NCBI GenBank assembly: GCA_965208605.1
Contig: OZ242345.1
Span: 2,666,001-2,730,000, forward strand
Origin: UBA9659 sp965208605
GTDB taxonomy: Bacteria > Pseudomonadota > Gammaproteobacteria > Pseudomonadales > Azotimanducaceae
Direction: 5' to 3'
Length of the DNA: 64,000 nucleotides
Position 1 is the first letter of the stretch; each line of letters opens with the position of its first letter. The translations under genes were made by a program, and so were the position numbers. Below the pieces are notes generated by a model that was not told where the DNA came from, made no database searches, and worked only from the letters and a program-made list of their open reading frames with translations. Positions 42,416 through 51,877 of the stretch are shown one piece after another.

Positions 42416-44527
42416 TTACTGTGCCGCGCGACTCTGTTCAGTTCGTTCTACAATGTAAGCGCGAACAGCCTCAACATCTGACTCGTTCAGCTCTTCTGCA
42501 AATGAGATCATGCCTTTTTCTTCGAACACCCCATCGAGCACAACAGTTTTGAATGCATCGGCTGATGTAATCATTGCTGAATGGCGCAAATCAGCGATAA
42601 CCCCGCCACTAACTGCTACATCTCCATGACAAGCACTGCAATACCGTTGGTAAACCTGTTCTCCTTTGTCCACGGTACTGTCCGAAATCGAGTCTGAATT
42701 GGTGACGTTTACCAGTTCTGACAATTGAGAACGGCTTTGGGGGAGTGAGGACGAACCGTTTAGTGTAAATGTTAACAAACGACTGACGTTTCTTTGTTTA
42801 CCCGACTTGTGGGCAGCTTCTCCCGCAACTAACGGAAATGCCCCACCCCATCCGACCACAAGCGAAATGTATTGTACGCCGTCTATCTCGTATGTAACCG
42901 GAGGTGCTCCTACACCCGTTTGAACCTCCGTTGACCAAAGTGACTCACCAGTATCCGCGCGATAGGCAATAAACCCTCCAGCTGCAGTACCTTGAAAGAC
43001 CAGATTTCCAGCCGTTGACAAAATCCCGCCATTCCAAGGGCCTAGATGCTCTACCCGCCAAACCTCTTTTGCAATAATAGGGTCCCATGCCAGTATCCTC
43101 CCTTTTAGGCTCTGCATGATGTTCCCTTTTTCAATGGGATCCTGAGGCATGCCACCCGCAACTAGATCCACACCGAGGTTCACTGCGACATTAGATGGAT
43201 TGGTATTTCCATCCGAGATGAGCGGAACAGGAGTTTCCTGAGCCGGCACATAAACAAGTCCGGTGACGGGACTATATGACATCGGATGCCAATTATGTCC
43301 TCCTAATGGTCCGGGTTCTGCGAGCCATCCGTCGGTCACAGTGTATCGGGCTCCGGCAATCTCAACTGGCCTTCCTGTTTCTATGTCTATGCGGCTTGCC
43401 CAATTAACGGGAACGTATGGTTGGGCCGAAATGAGTTCTCCGGTTGCTCGATCCAAAACATAGAAGAAACCATTTTTTGGCGCCTGCATTATCACGTTAC
43501 GGTTGACACCATCGATCACTAAATCTGCCAGTATCATATGTTGTGTAGCCGTGTAGTCCCAATGATCTCCCGGTGTCGTTTGGTAGTGCCAGACGTATGT
43601 GCCATCGTCGGGGCGTAGTGCAACAATTGAGGAAAGAAAAAGATTGTCACCGCCACCAGGACTGCGTACGTTTCGATCCCACGGCGAACCATTACCCACA
43701 CCGATATACAACAGATCGAGCTCAGCATCATATGCCATCGAGTCCCAAACCGTGCCGCCACCACCCATCTTCCACCAAGATCCGTTCCAAGTCTTCGCCG
43801 CCTCTTCTAAGATCGGATCTTCGAAAGGTAGGGCAGGATCGCCGGGTACTGTGTAAAACCGCCAAACCTGCTCCCCAGTGATCGCATCGTATGCCGACAC
43901 ATAACCGCGCACGCCAAATTCTGCGCCTCCGTTTCCGATAATCACCTTCCCATCAATGACGCGAGGCGCACCGGTAATCGCATAGTGGAATTCCGGATCG
44001 ATGGTTAATATTTCCCATAGTACTTCCCCGGTTGTAGCGTCGAGAGAGACAAGACGACCATCCAAGGTGCCGATATAGACTTGCCCTTCCCAAACAGCAA
44101 CACCTCTGTTTACCGCGTCACAACATGTACGTGCTCCCCAAGCAGGTGGTACTTTAGGATCATATTTCCATTTGAGATTGCCTGACTTTGCATCAATAAC
44201 GAAAACTTTACTCCAAGCAGTTGACACATAAATGAGCCCGTTCACCACAATGGGTGTTGCTTCCTGTCCTCTCTTCGTATCGAAATCAAAGAACCACTCT
44301 AAACCAAGTGCATCTACGTTGGAGTCGTTGATCTGATCTAGTGGGCTAAAACGCTGCTCTGAATCGGTTCTACCATGAAGTGGCCAATTACCTAGCTGTG
44401 GAACACTACGGCCTTCCGCCTGTTTTGCTGATGGTTCGACGATTGGTACGGATGAATCCTCTCCACTACATCCGACGAGGAACAGTAGAAAGGTTAGGTG
44501 AATGCAGAGTAGGTTTCGTTTATTCAT
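42416..44527 (-). CDS. PQQ-dependent dehydrogenase with cytochrome c domain, lipoprotein
   Basis: A 703-aa quinoprotein alcohol dehydrogenase-like enzyme. It oxidises alcohols or aldehydes in the periplasm and passes electrons to its own heme. Lipobox LFLVGC marks Cys20 as a membrane anchor. The eight-bladed propeller contains the vicinal disulfide pair Cys135-Cys136 (ARTCCDAVNRG), which sits over PQQ, plus repeated Trp motifs such as GEQVWRF and GEVLWE. A C-terminal cytochrome c domain has CSACH at about residue 630 and a later Met (KGMISF). PQQ synthesis genes are not in the window. It lies 31 bp behind the SGNH gene and is probably co-transcribed with it. Confidence 0.93.
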   Translation of the reverse strand: MNKRNLLCIHLTFLLFLVGCSGEDSSVPIVEPSAKQAEGRSVPQLGNWPLHGRTDSEQRFSPLDQINDSNVDALGLEWFFDFDTKRGQEATPIVVNGLIYVSTAWSKVFVIDAKSGNLKWKYDPKVPPAWGARTCCDAVNRGVAVWEGQVYIGTLDGRLVSLDATTGEVLWEILTIDPEFHYAITGAPRVIDGKVIIGNGGAEFGVRGYVSAYDAITGEQVWRFYTVPGDPALPFEDPILEEAAKTWNGSWWKMGGGGTVWDSMAYDAELDLLYIGVGNGSPWDRNVRSPGGGDNLFLSSIVALRPDDGTYVWHYQTTPGDHWDYTATQHMILADLVIDGVNRNVIMQAPKNGFFYVLDRATGELISAQPYVPVNWASRIDIETGRPVEIAGARYTVTDGWLAEPGPLGGHNWHPMSYSPVTGLVYVPAQETPVPLISDGNTNPSNVAVNLGVDLVAGGMPQDPIEKGNIMQSLKGRILAWDPIIAKEVWRVEHLGPWNGGILSTAGNLVFQGTAAGGFIAYRADTGESLWSTEVQTGVGAPPVTYEIDGVQYISLVVGWGGAFPLVAGEAAHKSGKQRNVSRLLTFTLNGSSSLPQSRSQLSELVNVTNSDSISDSTVDKGEQVYQRYCSACHGDVAVSGGVIADLRHSAMITSADAFKTVVLDGVFEEKGMISFAEELNESDVEAVRAYIVERTEQSRAAQ

Positions 44528-44558
44528 GAAATTTTCTCAATTAATTTCTCCTTAAAGC

Positions 44559-45386
44559 TCAGCTAAGAAGTGTGGTTACAACTTCTCTCAATATCATTTT
44601 GTGACCAGCAATTGACGGATGGAGACCGTCAGACAACATGAGCTCTGGGTCCACAGGGTTGTTAAATACGCGACCGAGATCGGTCACAGGGCTGGGCATA
44701 GCACGAACTAAACTTGCTATGGCCGCTATGTCCTCATTCCGCCATCGGATCTCCGTATTCCCAAGCATCCAATGTACGGAAATCTTTTCCTCTATTACTG
44801 GTGTGGGTGTTATCCAGGTTAATTTCAAATCAATATGTTCTACGCAAAAATTTTCGATAAGTTGCAAATTGCCTTTTGTTTCGTCGATGCTGACCAGAGT
44901 TTTTTTCGGTGAAGGACCAATTCGTTGAGCATCATTGGCACCCAACATCAAAAGAATGTAGTTCGGTTGTGTCGCCAATACGTCTCGAACACGACTCACA
45001 ATCTGGGGGGTGGATTGCATAGAGATGCCCGCGTTTACTAACTTGATCTGATCCTGGGGGCGGTGAATATCCAGCACGCTACGAAATATCTCAAACCAAG
45101 ATTGATCATCATCGGTAAAGCTATCACCGACGCCTACAATGACGTCCTCCAGGCCAAAGGGGAGGTCAGATATCATGCGTGCAAAATTTTGGTCATCCAG
45201 CATCTCTTCGGCAGCGATTTGAGTTTGAACTGCGGACTTATCTCGAATGGCGCGATACATATCGCCACTCAGACCGAATAGTGCGCCTACGGTCTCGTCA
45301 TTGACGACAGGAAACTGATCTAACAGCTTCTCAGCATGCATAAATTGCAAAATGTACTCGAATTGTTCTTGAGAGATTTCTGACAT
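44559..45386 (-). CDS. SGNH/GDSL-like hydrolase fold protein
   Basis: A 275-aa protein. Block I is VGVGDSFTDDDQSW (Ser in GDS), block III MLGANDAQR (Asn in GAND) and block V SDGLHPSIAGH (Asp and His). The catalytic set of SGNH esterases is therefore present. The first 90 residues form a helical extension. No signal peptide is seen, so it is probably cytoplasmic. The ATG at 45386 is preceded by AGAGAAG; the longer frame to 45575 has no support. It is in operon with the PQQ dehydrogenase. The substrate is unknown. Confidence 0.8.
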   Translation of the reverse strand: MSEISQEQFEYILQFMHAEKLLDQFPVVNDETVGALFGLSGDMYRAIRDKSAVQTQIAAEEMLDDQNFARMISDLPFGLEDVIVGVGDSFTDDDQSWFEIFRSVLDIHRPQDQIKLVNAGISMQSTPQIVSRVRDVLATQPNYILLMLGANDAQRIGPSPKKTLVSIDETKGNLQLIENFCVEHIDLKLTWITPTPVIEEKISVHWMLGNTEIRWRNEDIAAIASLVRAMPSPVTDLGRVFNNPVDPELMLSDGLHPSIAGHKMILREVVTTLLS

Positions 45387-45739
45387 AGTTCTTCTCTTAG
45401 CTTGCGCTACCTCACATTGTGTCGTCCGCTTCCCCACTGTGGGTGTCAGGCATCGTCGCGACAACCAATGCATATATGAACAAACAGAAACGTCTGCAGC
45501 TCTGGTTTCCTGTACGCCGTTGATCCGGACACGACTCCAACTTCGGCTTGTTGATCGTTGCGTTAGATAAATCAAGTCTGATAACCGGAGACCTAAATGT
45601 GCGTTTCTGCATCGAATCTGGACTCAGAAACGAAATAGCCCTTGCCGATAGCACAGATTCAAGATTCACTAGTGAGCCAATTTGAGCGTACTCTTCTTTG
45701 AGTAGCAAAGAGATATTCCCCACCGGATTTTAATGTAAG

Positions 45740-45754
45740 AATATACAGTATACG
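45740..45754. promoter_or_regulatory. GntR-type operator candidate
   Basis: AATATACAGTATACG contains the palindrome TATACAGTATA (45742-45752). Its reverse complement differs only at the central base from CGTATACAGTATATT at 57536-57550, upstream of the TonB receptor. It lies in the divergent gap between the SGNH/PQQ unit and the NmrA gene. Confidence 0.5.
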
Positions 45755-45904
45755 TAAATCAAGTCAATTGCACCCGTAGACTCACGCACACGGCTTAATG
45801 TCAAAATTAGCACTTTATAAGCTGAACTGAAGGAAATCAGGTTCTTGTAGATTTCGGTTGGTCTAGGTGAAGTTGCGAACCATGATTGTCAACTAGGAGA
45901 AAAC

Positions 45905-46777
45905 ATGACGATTCTCATAACAGGGGCGACGGGTCAGGTAGGTACAATACTTCTCGCTGAGTTGCCCAATTTTTTTTCCGATGTCAGAATCATGGCAAGG
46001 AACCCTGGCGAATTGCCTGAATCGGCGGCATCTAGATTTCAGATTGTGGCTGGCGATTTTTCCGATAGAACAAGTTTAGACAGCGCGTTGCAAGGTGTTG
46101 AGAAGGCATTCTTGCTGATGGGGAATACGCCTAGTCAAATAGAAAGTGAGAAGGCTTTTGTCGACGCGGCTGTTTCGAGTGATGTGCAACATCTTGTGAA
46201 GATGTCAGCAATTGGTGCGGACAAAGCATCCCCTATTCGGCTTAAAAAATGCCACGGTCTGATAGAAGAATGCATAGAGTCGTCCGGTTTGGTTTATACG
46301 CACATACGTCCCAATTTTTTTATGCAAAATTTGCTGAATTCGTCTGAACCAATAGTTCTAGACGATAGTATTCCCCTACCGATGGGGACCGGGGCCGTCG
46401 GTGCAATAGATGTCCGTGATGTTGCCTATTTTGCACTGACAATTCTCAGCGGTAGCCAACGTCTCAATGAGAGTGTTGAGATATCCGGGCCAGATATTTT
46501 GACTTTCGAAAGTGTTGCGCAAACGATGTCCACAGTGCTTGGTTCAAACATCAAGTATGTCGACATCGATATGCAACTCTTTCAGACCACATTGCGCGAT
46601 AGCGGCCAAAGTGATTGGCATATTGGTGCGCTGAGCGAGCTATTTGGCGCAATCGGCGAGAACAAAAGTGCACGAATCACAACGGTTTTTCAAGAAGTCA
46701 CCGGGCGGTTGCCCCGTTCATTTGATCAATTTGTTAGGGACTATCGAACATCATTTGTTTCTGCATGCCATAAGTAA
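45905..46777 (+). CDS. NmrA-like NAD(P)-binding protein
   Basis: A 290-aa atypical short-chain dehydrogenase. The nucleotide motif GATGQVG is at residues 7-13, followed by the NmrA-type pattern IMARNPGEL, VAGDFSDRTSLDSAL and VEKAFLLMGNTP. The PNFFMQNLL and GAIDVRDVAYFA segments are also typical. It may be a reductase or a redox-sensing regulator; the usual Tyr-x-x-x-Lys pair is not present. AGGAG lies before the ATG. Its 3' end overlaps the end of the broken glcC-like gene on the other strand by 37 bp. Confidence 0.87.
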   Translation: MTILITGATGQVGTILLAELPNFFSDVRIMARNPGELPESAASRFQIVAGDFSDRTSLDSALQGVEKAFLLMGNTPSQIESEKAFVDAAVSSDVQHLVKMSAIGADKASPIRLKKCHGLIEECIESSGLVYTHIRPNFFMQNLLNSSEPIVLDDSIPLPMGTGAVGAIDVRDVAYFALTILSGSQRLNESVEISGPDILTFESVAQTMSTVLGSNIKYVDIDMQLFQTTLRDSGQSDWHIGALSELFGAIGENKSARITTVFQEVTGRLPRSFDQFVRDYRTSFVSACHK

Positions 46778-47591
46778 GACAATTTGCGAGATGATGGGAG
46801 AGTTGGATGTTGACCGTCATGATGTGGCTTGCGTAGCCCTTGCTTCGGCTGGTCAAGTTGCTTGGTCCACATCTCTGCCCGAATTAATTGATCTTCCTCG
46901 CGTTCTATGTCTTGTAAGCTACTTTTGATTTCACGAATGTGCCAGCATGCCGCGACTTTTGCCTGTTCTGGATCACCATCAATGATGGCGCGATATATTT
47001 GCCGATGATGCTGAACGATTTTTTCTTTCTCTTCGCGACGGTGATACAAATTGTTTACCGAGGCAAGAACTGATTTTAGAGTCAACTGGGAAAGGCTCTG
47101 CAATGTGTGCACCAATACTGGATTGTGTGAGGCTTCGGATATGACGCGATGAAAGGTATGGTCAAGATCAGCGTCTAATTTTACACCGCCTGATTCTGTG
47201 TTCTTCATAGCCACGAATGCCCGAGTAATTCTATGGCGATCCTGGTCATTTGCCCGAACTGCGGCGAAGTAAGCCGCCTGCCCTTCGAGCAGTTCTCGAG
47301 CTTCAAGCAAATCGTAGAGTGTTCGAGTGCACTCCCGTCTCTATCCGCCAACACCACCATTTCTGCAACGTAAGATCCTCTCCCGTGATGGGTATGAATG
47401 ACCCCCCTGCCGCGTAGCTCCTTGAGTGCTTCACGAATAAGGGGACGGGAAAAATTCATACGCTCGGATAACCGACGCTCAGAGGGCATTCGTTTGCCTG
47501 GTGGCAACGTGCCGTCCAAGATCAACCCTTCAAGCCATCGCGCTACTTCTTGATATGCTGGAATTTTTTCTTGATCCACTGGTAATACCAT
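46741..47591 (-). pseudogene. GlcC/PdhR-like GntR regulator, frameshifted
   Basis: The DNA-binding half reads from the ATG at 47591 (IPAYQEVARWLEGLILDGTLPPG, ERMNFSRPLIREALKELRGRG, HHGRGSYVAEM). The frame is lost near 47325. The ligand domain continues in another frame from TLYDLLEARELLEGQAAYFAA to the stop at 46741. One base gained or lost explains it. The family (FadR-type GntR) and the place beside glcB/glcG/glcDEF relics support a GlcC-like glycolate regulator. A TGGT-N3-ACCA palindrome overlaps its start codon, suggesting it once repressed itself. Sequencing error is possible, but the neighbours are broken too. Confidence 0.75.
47580..47590. promoter_or_regulatory. FadR-type operator candidate at the glcC-like start
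   Basis: TGGTAATACCA fits the TGGTNNNACCA core of FadR-subfamily operators and overlaps the start codon of the GntR gene (ATG at 47591 on the minus strand). The same core occurs in a longer palindrome at 57473-57489. Confidence 0.4.
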
Positions 47592-47780
47592 TTTGTTAGG
47601 TCTCCCAATATAGAGAGAAATATCAGGAATTCGTAGCGAACAAGTGTAACACCATAGAAAAAACTGGTAAGACCTGTTTTAAGTTGATTGACTGCGGTGC
47701 ACGGGGCCGCAACAGTATGAAAAATCAAAGTAACGTCTATGGGGAAGTAGGGGCAACCGTGGAGCAGTGCGTATGAGGAA

Positions 47781-48482
47781 ATGAACGTTGACGTAGGTCT
47801 TCGTTGCGGACTAAGTGGCAAGGCCCAGATCGGGAAAGGCATGTGGGCGAAACTAGACGAAATGGCGCAAATGATGCGGGAAAAGAGTGCGCATCTCGAA
47901 GCTGGAGCAAACTGCGCCTGGATACCGTCTCCCACTGCTGCGACGCTTCACTCGATGCACTATCACGACTTAAATGTCACCTCAATACAAACTGAGATCT
48001 CCAATAGGCCACTAACAGATCTAGACGACATTCTAGCTCCTCCACTCCTTAAAGATCTGCAATTGACAGCGGATGATGTTCAGGCGGAGCTGGAAAACAA
48101 TATCCAAGGCATCCTGGGGTATGTAGTGCGTTGGGTTGACCAGGGCATTGGGTGCTCGAAGGTGCTGGACATCAGTAATGTTGAACTCATGGAAGACCGA
48201 GCAACACTGAGAATCTCTAGCCAGCACGTTGCAAACTGGCTGCGTCACAATATTTGTTCGGAGAACCAGGTTATTGAGACATTACGCCGAATGGCAACCA
48301 TTATTGACAAACAAAATCTAGGGGATACCGAGTATCAGAATATGGCACCCGAATTTGACCAGAATATCTCTTTTCGAACAGCCAAGCCACTCATATTCGA
48401 TGGGTGTGCCGAGCCGAATGGCTACACCGAAGCTACGCTCAACACACACCGACGAGAGTTTAAGCAAAATGCTGTTACGTGA
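47781..48482 (+). pseudogene. glcB: Malate synthase G, C-terminal remnant
   Basis: Only the last 233 or so residues of a protein that is normally about 725 long. Clear malate synthase G phrases are GLSGKAQIGKGMWA, AGANCAWIPSPTAATLHSMHYH, NNIQGILGYVVRWVDQGIGC and LMEDRATLRISSQHVANWL. Homology continues a few codons upstream of the ATG (PWSSAYEE before MNVDVGL) and is then cut by a TAG near 47745. The 5' two thirds are gone, and the glcC-like start lies only 190 bp away, so a deletion removed the front of the gene. The catalytic front part of the barrel is missing; it is not functional. Confidence 0.88.
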
Positions 48483-48542
48483 GAGGACTGCCAATCTCCA
48501 ATTTCTAGTCGAAGATAAATCCCCAAATATCAAGGAAAACTA

Positions 48543-48974
48543 ATGTTTGCTGTTAATCGACTCGCTCTGGCGGATGCTCAGTTATTGATTCAGGGTGCAG
48601 CTAGTCATGCAAAAGAGATTGGCGTACCGATGTGTATTTCAGTGGTAGATGAGTCTGGAACGCCGATTGCGTTCAGCAGGATGGACGGTGGCAAAGTCAC
48701 AAGTGCGACCATTGCGACGGACAAAGCATTTACTGCGGCGGCGGCCCGAAAAGCGACTCATGAATACAACGAGCAGTGTATCCCTGGTAGCCTTGCGTTT
48801 GGCATACACACTGAAGTAGGTGGTCGACTAAGTGTTGTCGGAGGAGGACTGCCTGTCATTGTGGAGGGCGAGATTGTAGGAGGCATTGGTCTGAGCTCTG
48901 GCACACCACAACAAGACATGGAATGTGCACAAGCAGGTATCGACCACTTGCTTAGGCAAGTTTCGCAGGTTTGA
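48543..48974 (+). CDS. glcG: GlcG/HbpS family protein
   Basis: A 143-aa protein of the GlcG/HbpS (DUF336) family: VPMCISVVDESGTPIAFSRMDG, ATIATDKAFTAAAARK and GGLPVIVEGEIVGGIGLSSG. Members bind heme or act as small accessory proteins and are regularly found in glycolate operons. AAGGA precedes the ATG. It is the only undamaged member of the glc set here, and 61 bp separate it from the broken glcD. Its exact role is not known. Confidence 0.9.
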   Translation: MFAVNRLALADAQLLIQGAASHAKEIGVPMCISVVDESGTPIAFSRMDGGKVTSATIATDKAFTAAAARKATHEYNEQCIPGSLAFGIHTEVGGRLSVVGGGLPVIVEGEIVGGIGLSSGTPQQDMECAQAGIDHLLRQVSQV

Positions 48975-49035
48975 GGGGCATTTATTCATAGCCTAGTCAC
49001 TACAACACTGTGAAAATGAGGAATGATTTTAGACG

Positions 49036-50496
49036 ATGATGATAGAAAAGACATGGTTGGTTGAACAGTTTGCGGAGTTTATCTATCCAGAATACGTAAT
49101 TGACGACTCCGAAACTAAACGCCCGTACGAATGTGATGCGCTGTCCATGTATTGTGAACAATCAATGCTGGTGGTTCTGCCGGAAACGACCGAACAAGTG
49201 CAGCGAATTATGCAAATATGCTATCAGCGCGAAGTGCCTGTCGTTGCGCGAGGAGGTGGTACGGGATTGTGTGCTGGTGCTATGCCGTACGCGCAAGGGG
49301 TACTACTTTCCTTGGCAAAATTTACTCGAATCTTAGAAGTTGACCCACAGTCTCGGTTAGCACGCGTCGAACCTGGAGTGCGTAATGTTAGTATCAGCGA
49401 GGCAGCTTCCGCTCACAACCTCTACTATGCTCCAGATCCCTCTTCTCAGATCGCTTGCACCATCGGTGGCAATGTTGTGGAAAACTCCGGCGGCGTTCAT
49501 TGTTTGAAATATGGGTTGACGGTCCACAACCTTCACAAGGTGGAGATGGTCACAGTCGAAGGTGAAAGAGTGACCATTGGTAACAATGGGTTCGACAGTG
49601 CTGGCTTTGATCTACTCGCATTAATCACAGGGTCCGAAGGGCTGTTAGGAATAGTCACGGAAGTTACCGTCAAACTCCTGCCTCAGACAGAGAAAGCTCA
49701 AGTGGTCCTTGCCGCCTTCGATAACTTTCGTAGCGCTAGTGATGCTGTTGGAGCCGTTATTTCTTAAGGCATTGTTCCTAGTGGATTGGAAATGATGGAT
49801 CACTACGCCATTCGTGCCGCAGAGGATTTTTGTGGCTCTGGATACCCTAGAGATGCGAAAGCTCTATTGTTATGTGAACTTGATGGAGTTTCCGCAGAGG
49901 TGGATGATTGTGTTGGTGCAGTTGTCAGAATCTTCGAGGACTTCGGAACAACATCAATACGAATATCTCGTGATGAAGCTGAGCGAGCTCTATTTTGGAA
50001 AGGTAGGAAATCGGCATTCCCTGCTGTTGGGCGCATTTCACCGGACTATTACTGTATGGACGGAACTATTCCACGGGGTCAGATAGCGTTGGCACTTGAA
50101 CAAATGGAAGTACTGTCTGCACATTATGGGCTACGTGTAGCCAATGTTTTCCATGCAGGTGACGGCAATTTGCACCCACTAATTTTGTTCGATGCCAATA
50201 TTGAAGGCGAATTTGAGAAAGCTGAAGAATTTGGCGGTAGGATTCTCAAACTATGCGTAGAAGTTGGCGGATGCATTACGGGGGAGCATGGAGTAGGTCT
50301 AGAGAAACTCCGGCTCATGCCTGTTCAATTTAGCGATACTGAAATTCAACAATTTCACGAGATCAATGCCGCATTCAATCCTCACGGAATATTGAACCCC
50401 GGGAAAGGGATACCTCTTCTAAAGAATTGCCAAGAATATCGCGCGCTGACCAGTGAGCTGATTGTTCGCGATCGTTCGTTACAACAACCAAGGTAG
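49036..50496 (+). pseudogene. glcD: Glycolate oxidase subunit GlcD with an in-frame stop
   Basis: Both halves are in one frame, about 486 codons as expected for GlcD. The FAD-binding part shows VARGGGTGLCAGAMP, YYAPDPSSQIACTIGGNVVENSGG and LITGSEGLLGIVTEV. At 49765 a TAA falls inside a conserved region (GAVIS, stop, GIVPSGLEMMDH). The C-terminal half then continues to HAGDGNLHPLILFD and GGCITGEHGVG, with the catalytic His region. A single base change explains the stop. Glycolate oxidation by this copy should be lost, unless the stop is read through. Confidence 0.88.
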
Positions 50497-50503
50497 ATGA
50501 ATA

Positions 50504-51568
50504 GTGCCGGATCTCTCGCAGGATCTTGTTGACCAAGTACTCTGTGCTAGAGCAGACAGAATATAGTTGGCCGCGGCAGCAAGTCATTCCTAGGGCGAGA
50601 GCCTGTCGGTCAGCCACTTCATGTAGCAGATCATTGTGGGGTCATTAACTATCAACCATCCGAGTTAGTGCTAACCGTCAGAAGTGGCACCTCCCTTGCT
50701 GAGATTGAGTCGGTGCTTGAAGAACACGGACAAACCCTTGCGTTTGAGCCCCCGCTATTTGGTGCTGACGGAAGCATTGGAGGTACCCTGGCATGCAATC
50801 AGTCTGGTCCGGCACGGCCATGGTTAGGCTCTGTGCGGGACATGGTTTTGGGATTGCACCTCATCAATGGAAAGGGTGAGCAACTTCGTTTTGGCGGTCA
50901 GGTGATGAAAAATGTGGCGGGCTATGATGTTTCTCGACTTCAAGCGGGCGCAATGGGCTGTTTGGGCGTTCTGTTAGAAGTGTCATTGAAAGTTCTCCCA
51001 AGGCTCGCGATGTCGACCACTTTGAAAATAGAGTGTGAATGCCCGGATCGAGCCATCCATATAATGAATCAGTATTCATCGCGGCCCTTCCCGCTCACTG
51101 GAGAATGTTGGCTGGATGGGCATGTTTACATTCGCCTTCAAGGGACACACAACGCTGTCGAGGAAGCTGTTTCTACCGTGTTTACCGAACAAGCAACCGT
51201 CAAGAATCTCGATTCAGACGAACAATTCTGGCGAGATCTGCGTGACCATCAGCTTAGTTTTTTCCCAGAGTAAGCCGCTCTGGCGTTTTTCGATAGAAGC
51301 GGCACACGAGCACATATCACCGGATGACGCTTGGCTGATCAATTGGGGAGGTGCTCAGATGTGGATGATGAGTGACAATGTTCGTTCACCGGGAATAGGT
51401 CGACTTTTATCTGGGCGCGGTGAAATGAGCACGTTTAGACTTGGGGATCGGAGGGCAGATGTCTTCCACCCGTTAGAAGCATGGAATAAATCCATTCACT
51501 TGCGTTTAAAGGCAGCTTTTGATCCTGATCGCTTGTTCAACCCAGGCCGACTATTTAGCTGGCTTTAG
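50504..51568 (+). pseudogene. glcE: Glycolate oxidase subunit GlcE, two frameshifts
   Basis: A GTG at 50504 begins the frame MPDLSQDLVDQVLCARAD; a base is lost near 50560, after which GRGSKSFLGREPVGQPLH and the main body follow (SGTSLAEIESVLEEHGQTLAFEPP, GSIGGTLACNQSGPARPW, VMKNVAGYDVSRLQAG). A second shift occurs near 51255, at a T6 run, between WRDLRDHQLSFF and the tail KPLWRFSIEAAHEH to FNPGRLFSW. All parts are recognisable and collinear with GlcE, so the decay is recent. Confidence 0.88.
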
Positions 51569-51583
51569 AGAGCTACCCTATCT

Positions 51584-51790
51584 ATGAAAACTAATTTACA
51601 CCCGACATTTAGAGATACTCCAGCAAGTATTGAGGCAGGCGCGATTCTTCGTAGCTGTGTCCACTGTGGGTTCTGTACGGCGACTTGTCCTACTTACCAA
51701 GAGCTTGGTGACGAGCGTGATGGACCGAGGGGCAGAATAGATTTGATTAAGCAGCTCCCCAGTGGGGACAAAATCCCACAGTTGTTCTGA
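51584..51790 (+). pseudogene. glcF: Glycolate oxidase iron-sulfur subunit GlcF, N-terminal remnant
   Basis: Sixty-eight codons remain of a protein of about 400. The first 4Fe-4S motif is present (SCVHCGFCTATCPTYQ), followed by DERDGPRGRIDLIKQ. The frame then ends at a short palindrome (CCCCAGTGGGG). The second cluster motif and both CCG domains are missing. The end of the acyl-CoA ligase gene follows 90 bp later on the other strand, so a deletion joined the two. Confidence 0.88.
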
Positions 51791-51877
51791 TTGGATTGTC
51801 GATATGTAGGCTGATTGTAGTGTCGCCGGACTGTGTACATCTCGTTGAACAGTTCTCGCGGAATACGAACCGACGAT

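Noticed and set aside
45412..45723. 103-codon frame on the minus strand before the SGNH gene
   Set aside because: GTG start without ribosome-binding site, no motif, and composition unlike its neighbours. It could be a relic, but I cannot support it as a gene.
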